The notes under the pieces were generated by a model. That model was given only the letters and a program-made list of their open reading frames with translations. It was not told the DNA's origin and made no database searches. Shown here in pieces: positions 1-6,047 of a stretch of 11,019 nt of DNA; position 1 is the first letter of the stretch; each line of letters opens with the position of its first letter. The translations under genes were made by a program, and so were the position numbers. The stretch lies in assembly GCA_022578965.1 (NCBI GenBank), contig MU401068.1:1-11019 (forward strand), given 5' to 3'. Source of the stretch: Xylaria sp. FL1777 (Eukaryota > Ascomycota > Sordariomycetes > Xylariales > Xylariaceae).

Positions 1-113
1 TTTAATATTGTTATTATATTAAAGTTATAAGTTTTTATATTTTAAAAAAAAAACCAAAAAAATAAATAAAACAAATAAAACAATAAAAATAATTTCATAA
101 TTAATTATAAACT
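1..113. repeat. Left flank with a possible decayed satellite core
   Basis: This is A/T-only sequence apart from a few C and G. Bases 33-66 (TTTTATAT, an A-tract, then CC and more A) resemble the first satellite core at 341-387 with small indels. Bases 64-81 are two exact tandem copies of the 9-mer AAATAAAAC, and the same 9-mer lies inside the later cores (for example 502-510). I infer a sixth, oldest core copy here, which would make 33-340 a further block of the array to its right. Chance similarity in such AT-rich DNA is a real alternative. Confidence 0.35.
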
Positions 114-225
114 AATAAATAATAAATAATAAATAATAAGTAATAAATAATAAATAATAAATAATAAATATTAAGTAATAAATAATAAATAATAAGTAAT
201 AAATAATAAGTAATAAATAATAATT
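114..225. repeat. Heptamer tandem array, 16 units
   Basis: Sixteen consecutive 7-bp units fit the register AATAART without a gap. Most are AATAAAT; AATAAGT occurs at 135, 191 and 205, ATTAAGT at 170, and the last unit (219-225) is AATAATT. Nearly all unit-to-unit variation is A versus G at position 6, as expected if G has been converted to A (C to T on the other strand) or if the array grew from two variants. There is no C in the array. It is the simplest level of the satellite that continues to 1101. Confidence 0.9.
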
Positions 226-340
226 AATAATAATAAATAATAGCTAATAAATAGTAGCTAATAAGTAATAACTAATAAGTAGTGGCTAATAAATAGTAGC
301 TAATAATAATAAATAATAACTAATAGTAGTTAATAGTAGC
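226..340. repeat. 14-bp register of the heptamer satellite
   Basis: After a short irregular stretch the repeat resumes with a 14-bp period. The marker trinucleotide GCT (ACT in one unit) occurs at 243, 257, 271, 285 and 299, exactly 14 bp apart, each followed by AATAA and a TAGTR-like half. The unit is two heptamers. The GCT/ACT difference and the GTAG/GTGG differences are G/A transitions. From about 313 to 340 the register breaks down into TAATAGTAG-like copies just before the first core. Confidence 0.8.
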
Positions 341-387
341 TTTTATATAAAGGAAAAAAAAAACAAAAATTTTATTTAAGTTAAAAA
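341..387. repeat. Satellite core copy 1
   Basis: This copy has TTTTATATAAAGG, a 10-base A-tract ending in C, then AAAAATTTTATTTAAGTT. It is the most divergent of the first four cores: 3 bp longer in the A-tract and with GG where the others have only A. It is followed by a 20-bp linker and four 21-bp units. Confidence 0.85.
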
Positions 388-407
388 TTCTCAAGTAATA
401 ATAATAA

Positions 408-489
408 GTTAATAAGTGGTAATAATAAGTTAATAAATAATAGTAATAAGTTAATAAGTAGTAATAAACAAATTAATAAGTAGTAAATT
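408..489. repeat. 21-bp unit array 1 (4 units)
   Basis: The RTTAATAA marker occurs at 408, 429, 450 and 472 (spacing 21, 21, 22). Each unit is three heptamers of the types GTTAATA, AGTRGTA and ATAATAA. The last unit is 1 bp longer and carries AAACAAATT in place of the usual junction, directly before core 2. Confidence 0.88.
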
Positions 490-533
490 TTTTATGTAAA
501 AAAATAAAACAGAAATTTTATTAAAGTTAAAAA
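490..533. repeat. Satellite core copy 2
   Basis: The order of elements is TTTTATGT, an A-tract of seven, TAAAACAG, AAATTTTATT, then AAAGTTAAAAA. It is identical over 44 bp to core 3 (655-698), which makes these two the best guide to the recent ancestral core. Five 21-bp units follow. Confidence 0.92.
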
Positions 534-553
534 ATCGTAAAAAGTAGTAATAA

Positions 554-654
554 GTTAATAAATAATGCAAATAAATTAATAAGTAGTAATAATAAGTTAG
601 TAAGTAATAATAATAAATTAATAAGTGGTAGTACATAAGTTAATAAATAGTGGA
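554..654. repeat. 21-bp unit array 2 (5 units)
   Basis: Markers RTT lie at 554, 575, 596, 617 and 639 (spacing 21, 21, 21, 22). The final 22-bp unit contains AGTACATAAGTT, a junction variant that also occurs, with C/T changes, at the ends of arrays 3 and 4. Three markers keep G (554, 596, 639) and two are A, a transition. Confidence 0.9.
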
Positions 655-698
655 TTTTATGTAAAAAAATAAAACAGAAATTTTATTAAAGTTAAAAA
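655..698. repeat. Satellite core copy 3
   Basis: Identical to core 2 over 44 bp. The linker that follows is 9 bp longer than in the other blocks (37 bp rather than 28 from GTTAAA to the first marker), the only clear insertion in the array. Confidence 0.92.
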
Positions 699-727
699 GT
701 CTTAAATAGTAATAATAGCAATAATAA

Positions 728-849
728 ATTAATAAGTAATAATAATAAATTAATAAATAATAAAAATAGGTTAATAAATAATAATAATAAATTAGTAAGT
801 AGTAATAATAAGTTAATAAGTAATAGTATATAAGTTAATAAATAGTAAG
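728..849. repeat. 21-bp unit array 3 (6 units)
   Basis: Markers lie at 728, 749, 770, 791, 812 and 834 (spacing 21 four times, then 22). The final unit carries the junction variant AGTATATAAGTT. Variation among units is almost wholly A/G. Confidence 0.9.
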
Positions 850-893
850 TTTTATATAAAAAAATAAAACAAAAATTTTATTGAAATTAAAAA
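850..893. repeat. Satellite core copy 4
   Basis: It differs from cores 2 and 3 only at four A/G sites: TATATA for TATGTA, CAAAAA for CAGAAA, and GAAATT for AAAGTT (two sites, in opposite directions). All are transitions, with three reading G in cores 2/3 and A here, and one the reverse. Confidence 0.9.
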
Positions 894-913
894 GTTATAA
901 AAAGTAATAATAA

Positions 914-1057
914 GTTAATAAGTAGCAATAATAAATTAATAAATAATAAAAATAAATTAATAAGTAATAATAGTAAATTAATAAGTAGTAATAATAAGTT
1001 AGTAAATAATAATATATAAGTTAATAAATAATAGTATACAAGTTAATAAGTAATAAA
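914..1057. repeat. 21-bp unit array 4 (7 units)
   Basis: Markers lie at 914, 935, 956, 977, 998, 1020 and 1042 (spacing 21 four times, then 22 twice). The 22-bp junction unit is therefore present twice in this block (AATATATAAGTT and AGTATACAAGTT), so the seventh unit probably arose by duplication of the junction unit. Confidence 0.9.
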
Positions 1058-1101
1058 TTTTATGTAAAAAAATAAGCTAGAAATTTTATTAAAGTTTAAA
1101 G
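1058..1101. repeat. Satellite core copy 5, right edge of array
   Basis: TTTTATGT, the A-tract and AAATTTTATTAAAGTT are kept, but TAAAACAG is replaced by TAAGCTAG and the 3' end diverges (TTTAAAG). No 21-bp unit follows. The array therefore stops at or inside this core, and the sequence turns directly into the GCT-rich relic DNA. Confidence 0.85.
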
Positions 1102-1476
1102 TTTTAACTTTTTTAAAACTTAGCTTAAATGCTATTTTATAAGTTGTTTTAGCATTTTCTTTATATAAATCTTTTTTTAAAAATAGTTAACCTGCAGCAA
1201 AGCTTTTTGCGCTATGTTTTTAAGCCAAATAAAGTTAATAAATATATAAAAAAGCAAAATAAGCTTATATATATAAGTTTAAGTTATTAAGCTAACTTTT
1301 TTAAACTTAATAAGCAAAGCATTAAAGCAATAATAGCTATTTATAAGTTAATAGCTATTAGTAAATTAAAGGCTTTATAATAGCAGTTAAATTACTTAAT
1401 CTTTTGTTAGCTATTATATATTATAGTTGCTATAACATAAAACATATTAAGCAAACTTAGTAATAAAATGCATAAT

Positions 1477-1585
1477 TTATAAAAAAAAACTAGCTTTATT
1501 ACAATAAACGTTAAATTAAATACTTATTAACTGCTAGCTATATTATAAAAAAAAACTAGCTTTATGCTAAATTAAATACTTGTTA
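1477..1585. repeat. Imperfect local tandem duplication
   Basis: A 23-bp segment, TTAT plus nine A plus CTAGCTTTAT, at 1477-1499 recurs exactly at 1543-1565. A downstream 18-bp segment (TAAATTAAATACTT then RTTA) occurs at 1512-1529 and 1568-1585. The offset drops from 66 to 56 bp, so the second copy lacks about 10 bp between the two segments. The only substitution in the 18-mer is A versus G, a transition. It reads as one tandem duplication followed by a small deletion. Confidence 0.85.
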
Positions 1586-3117
1586 TAAATATAAGCTGCT
1601 TAATGTTTAAGTGTACTATAATATAAGCTATAAACATTTTAAGTTTTTATAAACCTACATATAAAAAAACACTTAGATTTTTTTTTGTTTTTTATTTTTA
1701 TATATTTATAAAGCTTGCTTACTTTTTTAAAATGTTATTTGTTATTATGCTTGCTTTTATAAGTATAACCTCTTTAAAGAACTACTTATAGCTTTACTAT
1801 TTAAAATAGCACAAAAGCTATTAAGCTTGTTTTTTAGTTTTAATAGTTGTTATTTAAGCTTAATATATAGCTAATCTTCTAACTAGTTATAAATTATAGC
1901 AGCAAAAAATACTTTTTTAATAACTGTTTTTTTATAAGCATAAATAAAACATTTAATAAGCTAAGTTTTTTTTTAAGGCTTATATGTTTTATTACTTATT
2001 AGCTTTTAAGCAAAAAAGCTATATAATAAACTAATGCTTTAAAAAATAATAAAAAAAAAAATTAAAAAAAACAGTTCTTTAATAAAATAAGCCTTGCTTT
2101 AACTGCTATAACTATTGCTACTAATAGATTTTAGTTTATATAAATAGTTATTATAACATAGTTTGCTTTTAATAAATAGCAAAATGTTTTTTTAGTAAGT
2201 AGTAAAATTATAGCTACATTAATAACTTTATTAAAGCTAAAACTTAAGCAGCTTAACTATAACTAATTTTTTTATGCTATAAAGTTAAATAGCTAACTTT
2301 AGCATATAATAATTACTTAGTTAATTTTGCTAGTAATTATATATTTATTTTAAAAATTAAGCTATATATATTTAAATATAAGCAATTATATAATAAAACT
2401 ACAAATAGCTTATTATATTAATTATTGTTTATTTAATAATGCTTTTTTTATTTAAATAACCATAGTAATTTTAAAGCTAATATATGCTAATAATCTTAAC
2501 TTTAAAAGAAATATATTTATTAAATTAAAAATTAATGCCTTTTAAAGCTTATAAATAATTTATAATAATTAGTATAAATTGCATAGCTTTACGCTAACAA
2601 TAATTTATTTAAATTTTTGCTTTATTAACTTTTAATAATAAAGTTTTAGCTTGTTATAATTATAATAAATAACAAAAGGTTAAAGCTTAACCTTAAAAAA
2701 AAAGCCTAAAAAATAGCTACTATATTTAAAAAAAGCAGCAAACATATAAATTACTTAATTTTAACATAAAGAAGTAGTAATAATAAATATTAATACAAAG
2801 CTTTTTTAAGTTTTATAATTAAAATAAATACAATTTAAATTCTTTAATAAAAAACAATTAAAAAGCAAGTTTAGTGCTAATAGCTATAATAATTTTAGCT
2901 TTAATAATATATATTAAAGTTATTATAGTTAAAAAGCTTATAATTAAACTTTAGGCTTAGCTAGCTAGTTTGCTTTATTGCATATATTAGTTTAGCTAAG
3001 CTTTTTTTTCTAAAGAGCTTTATGCTTTTTATTAAGTGTAGTAAAAAACTAGAACTTTTACTATAAAAAAATTAAAGTGTTTAAAGCAAACATTTGTTTA
3101 AATACATTAGCATAAAA

Positions 3118-3150
3118 TAATAAAATAAAACGTAAGGTTTTATTTTGTTA
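3118..3150. repeat. Short inverted repeat, 14-bp arms, 5-base loop
   Basis: Arms at 3118-3131 and 3137-3150 flank the loop GTAAG. The inner 10 bp (AAAATAAAAC with GTTTTATTTT) pair perfectly, and the next three outer pairs match after one T.G position, which corresponds to a single C-to-T change. Stems of this size are expected a few times by chance at this base composition, so no function is claimed. Confidence 0.6.
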
Positions 3151-4079
3151 GTTTTTAAAACTGCTATAATAATTAATAAAAACAGTTAAAAGCATTAATA
3201 TTTAATTATTAAAAGTAAAATTCTTAGATTTATTAAAAACTAACTATTATAAAAGCATTTATTAAAAATGTTTTTATTAATTAAAAACAAAAGTTAAAAA
3301 ATTAAAAATAATTAAATACTATTATAGTTTTAACTATAAACTATGCTAACTAAAAATTAAACAATGTTTTTTTTTAACTTGTTTAGTACTTTATAAAAAA
3401 TCAAAGTTTTTAAGTTTTAAAAAAAGTATAGTTATAAAGCTAAAACTTAAAAAAATTAACAAAAAAGCACTACTAAAAATAAATAAAACTATAAAGCTTT
3501 ACTTTAAAAAGTATAGCTTATTATAAGTTTAATAAAATGCTATAAAATATACTAGTTATATAGTAATTTAGTGCTATTTTATAATAAGAAATAAAGCAAT
3601 AAAAGATTTTTGTTAGCTATATTTTTAAATTACAAAAAAGCTTTATAAAAAGCATTTATTACTAAATATGCTTTAAAAAAAAATATATAGCAAAATATAA
3701 TAGCTTTAATATAATAAAAAAATAAGTGCTTAAAATAATCTATAGCTAAGCTTTTATATAGTATTTATAAAAAGCAAGTTTAAAAACTTAACAAAAATAA
3801 GTATTGCTGCTTTTTTTAATAAAAGTAAAATAAAAAAAGTTTTAAATGCTTAAAAAAAAGTTCATTAACATTATAAAAATAATATTTTATTCTTTATTAA
3901 TATAATAAAAAGCTTATAGCTTAATTTAACTTAACATAAAAAAACTTACTAAGTTAACTAAACAATTACTGTTTAAGCCTAAAAAAATAAATAGATTTTA
4001 TTAGTATTAAACATTTAACTATATAAAAAAGCTTTTAATTTAAGCGTAATACAATAATATTTTACTATTATTGTTTAAT

Positions 4080-4234
4080 ATAATACTAGCTAATATAAAA
4101 AACGTTAAGCTTACTTTTTACAATATAAAAAAATAAATATATTAACTTTATAGCAAGCTTAAGTTATGCTAAGCTATTATAACGCATAAAAAGCAATAAG
4201 CTACATTTAATATAGCTTAAAGTACGTATTAATT
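4080..4234. repeat. Direct repeat of about 155 bp, copy A
   Basis: This copy aligns to 4703-4856 at an offset of 622-623 bp. The core 4143-4233 matches 4765-4855 without gaps, with 10 differences in 91 positions: 8 transitions (4147, 4187, 4193, 4204, 4222, 4225, 4228, 4229) and 2 transversions (4194, 4209). Bases 4151-4180 are identical. The left part (4080-4142) aligns less well, with a net one-base gap. Mixed transition directions show that each copy was mutated separately after duplication. No ORF or terminal signature says whether it was an LTR, another element or a segmental duplication. Confidence 0.85.
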
Positions 4235-4702
4235 CTATAAAAAATTATAGCTTTTTTAAGTAAATCTAAATATTTAAAGCAAAAAAAGCAAAGCTAGCTA
4301 TATTATAGTAGCATAACATATAGCTTTATATATTAAAAAAAATATATATATATTTCTATAAATATTAAACATAATAAAAATTAATAAATTAAAAGCTTTT
4401 TTTTAATTTTATAAGTAATAATATATAGCTGTTTTTAGTTAATAAAGTGATTTGTTTGCTTAATTATAATAATAAACAAAACATTTACTTATTAAATAGC
4501 TTATATTGCTTTAGTAGTACGCTAGCTTTTTAAAAAAACTATCCGCTTAAATAAATAAAAATTAAATGCAATAATAAGTTAATAGTATATTATATATTAT
4601 AAGCTTATAATAATAAAATATTTTGCTAGTTTAGCATTTTTATTTTTTCAAAAAAAGCCTTTTATAGTTAAAAAAAAAAGCAAAAAAACTTGCTTAGTGC
4701 AA
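4235..4702. other. Gene-free relic DNA between the two direct repeats
   Basis: This is AT-rich DNA with no open frame, no RNA gene and no visible internal repeat. If the flanking repeats were LTRs this interval would be the internal region, but under 500 bp is far too short for a coding retroelement. It could only be a small non-autonomous element or the remnant of one. I see nothing that decides this. Confidence 0.6.
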
Positions 4703-4856
4703 GCAATACTACTTAGTACAAAAAATGCTTCTTATGTTTTTAAAGTAATTTAAAAGTATATAGCTAACCTTATAGCAAGCTTAAGTTATGCTAAGCTATT
4801 ATAACGCACAAAAAAAAATAAGCTATATTTTATATAGCTTAAAATATGTGCTAATC
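4703..4856. repeat. Direct repeat of about 155 bp, copy B
   Basis: Partner of 4080-4234, same orientation. Compared with copy A it keeps C at 4769 and 4809 and GC at 4850-4851 where A has T or AT, and has T or A at 4826, 4844 and 4847 where A keeps C or G. Three of the eight core transitions are CpA to TpA (one read on the other strand), four fall at CpT and one at CpG. Beyond 4856 I could not follow the similarity. Confidence 0.85.
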
Positions 4857-6003
4857 TTTTAAGAAATTAAGTCTTTATAAATAAGCTTAATAAATCAAAG
4901 TATAAAAAAGCTATTATTATAGCTATAGCTAATTAAAAAAAAAAAATTGCTATAATGCTTTTAAATGTTTTAAGCTATATATATATTACATTAATAAAAA
5001 TAGCAAATATTTCCTTAGTAAAAATACTTAAGTAATTTTATTAAACTTTATTATGCTAAAAATAAAACATTGCAATTATTGCTCTTTAACAAAAAATTCC
5101 TAATAAGCATAAATTATTAACTTATATTAATTATGTTTTTGCTTTTTATATATACTGCTTATTGTTATTACTAATTAAATAGCTTAATAAAGCTTTTAAA
5201 CTAGCTTAAAAAAGTTAGCAATAATACCTTTAAGCTAAAAAATTATTTAAACTTAGTTATTTAAAAAAAATAAAAGTTATAATAAAGTCTTTATTAGTAA
5301 ACTAGCAAAAAAATCATTAAAAAATTAACTTTAACTTTTTATTTTTTATAAAAATACTTTTTATGTTGCTTTAGTAAGCTTATAAAAGTTTATTAAAAGT
5401 TTATAAACTTTTGTTTTATAAAAAAAGTTACTTTAAAAATTATATAAAAAAATAAAGTTAAAACTTTTAACAATAGATTTTTTAGTTTTAGCATTAATAA
5501 AAAACATAGCAAAATGCAATAAATAATATAAATTATAAAACTTAATAAATTATCGAATTTTTAAATATATATTGTGCTTATTAATATTCTAGTAAGCATG
5601 CTTATTTAAGCGTTATTTTAACTTTTTATGCCTTTATTATATAATGTTAAAAAATTATTTTACTTTAATAAAATAACCTTTAAAAGTAAATAGCAAAGTT
5701 ATTTTATTCTTTAAATATAATAATTAAATCTTTTAATTTTATTAACAAAATAAGCTAACGTTTAGCTAAAAAACCTATAATTATATATTAATTAACTTTA
5801 GATTAAATAAAAATACTTGCTAAACTTAAGCATATTAATAAACAAAAAAAAAAAAACTAATAAAAATTGCTTTAGTAATAGCAAATAAAGCAGCAATAGT
5901 TTAAATTTAAAATTTAGCTTATTAAAGTCCAAGTTATAATTTATAAAAAATGCTTTAAATAAAGTACTTTTTAAGTTCTTTAAAACAAAACGCTGCAAAA
6001 AAT

Positions 6004-6047
6004 AAAAGCTTTATATAATTAAATATTAATGCTTATATAAAGCTCTT
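6004..6047. repeat. Inverted repeat, 15-bp arms, 14-base loop
   Basis: Arms 6004-6018 and 6033-6047. The inner 12 bp (AGCTTTATATAA against TTATATAAAGCT) pair perfectly. The next outer position is A opposite C, which a C-to-T change would explain, and two more pairs follow. About one perfect 12-bp stem of this kind is expected by chance in a window this AT-rich, so I record it without assigning a role. Confidence 0.55.

Larger units (their letters stand above)
341..1101. repeat. Higher-order satellite array, four blocks plus terminal core
   Basis: A conserved 44-47 bp core starts at 341, 490, 655, 850 and 1058. Each of the four intervals is filled with 21-bp units (three heptamers each). Block lengths are 149, 165, 195 and 208 bp because the intervals hold 4, 5, 6 and 7 units. 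Fixed distances recur: 28 bp from the core's GTTAAA or ATTAAA to the first 21-bp marker in blocks 1, 2 and 4 (37 bp in block 3), and 16-18 bp from the last marker to the next core. C is scarce on the + strand and G much commoner. The array ends at the fifth core, beyond which the 21-bp unit is not seen. It has no coding role that I can see. Confidence 0.92.
1102..4079. other. Gene-free AT-rich relic DNA, left part
   Basis: No open frame worth calling, tRNA, rRNA or recognisable transposon domain is visible on either strand. TAA and TAG close all frames within short distances. Most surviving G and C sit in GCT, AGC or AGCT words (for example 5 AGCT in 2101-2400 by eye, against well under one expected from base composition). 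Slightly richer spots such as 1188-1225 (CCTGCAGC, then TTTTTGCGCT) may be less mutated remnants. I infer decayed repeats, probably former transposons, but no family can be named. It includes the local duplication at 1477-1585 and the inverted repeat at 3118-3150. Confidence 0.75.

Noticed and set aside
490..500. Yeast ARS-consensus-like word in the satellite core (TTTTATGTAAA)
   Set aside because: It misses the 11-bp consensus at two or more positions, and near matches are abundant in any AT-rich DNA. An origin cannot be claimed from this.
451..636. Open frame of 61 codons on the complement
   Set aside because: It lies in the 21-bp satellite. The unit length is a multiple of three and the - strand heptamers read as Leu/Tyr/Ile/Thr, giving a 7-residue periodic low-complexity product. 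It also runs through a core. It is a by-product of the repeat.
1188..1225. Slightly G+C-richer patch with a small GCAAA/TTTGC hairpin, considered as an RNA gene
   Set aside because: There is no tRNA A or B box and no rRNA or snRNA word. The stem is only 5 bp.
5798..5998. Open frame of 66 codons on the complement
   Set aside because: Leu/Phe/Lys/Asn-rich with no domain, no close neighbour gene and no codon pattern distinct from the surrounding AT-rich DNA. One or a few frames of this length are expected by chance in 11 kb at this composition. The hydrophobic middle is poly-A/T translated, not evidence of a membrane protein.
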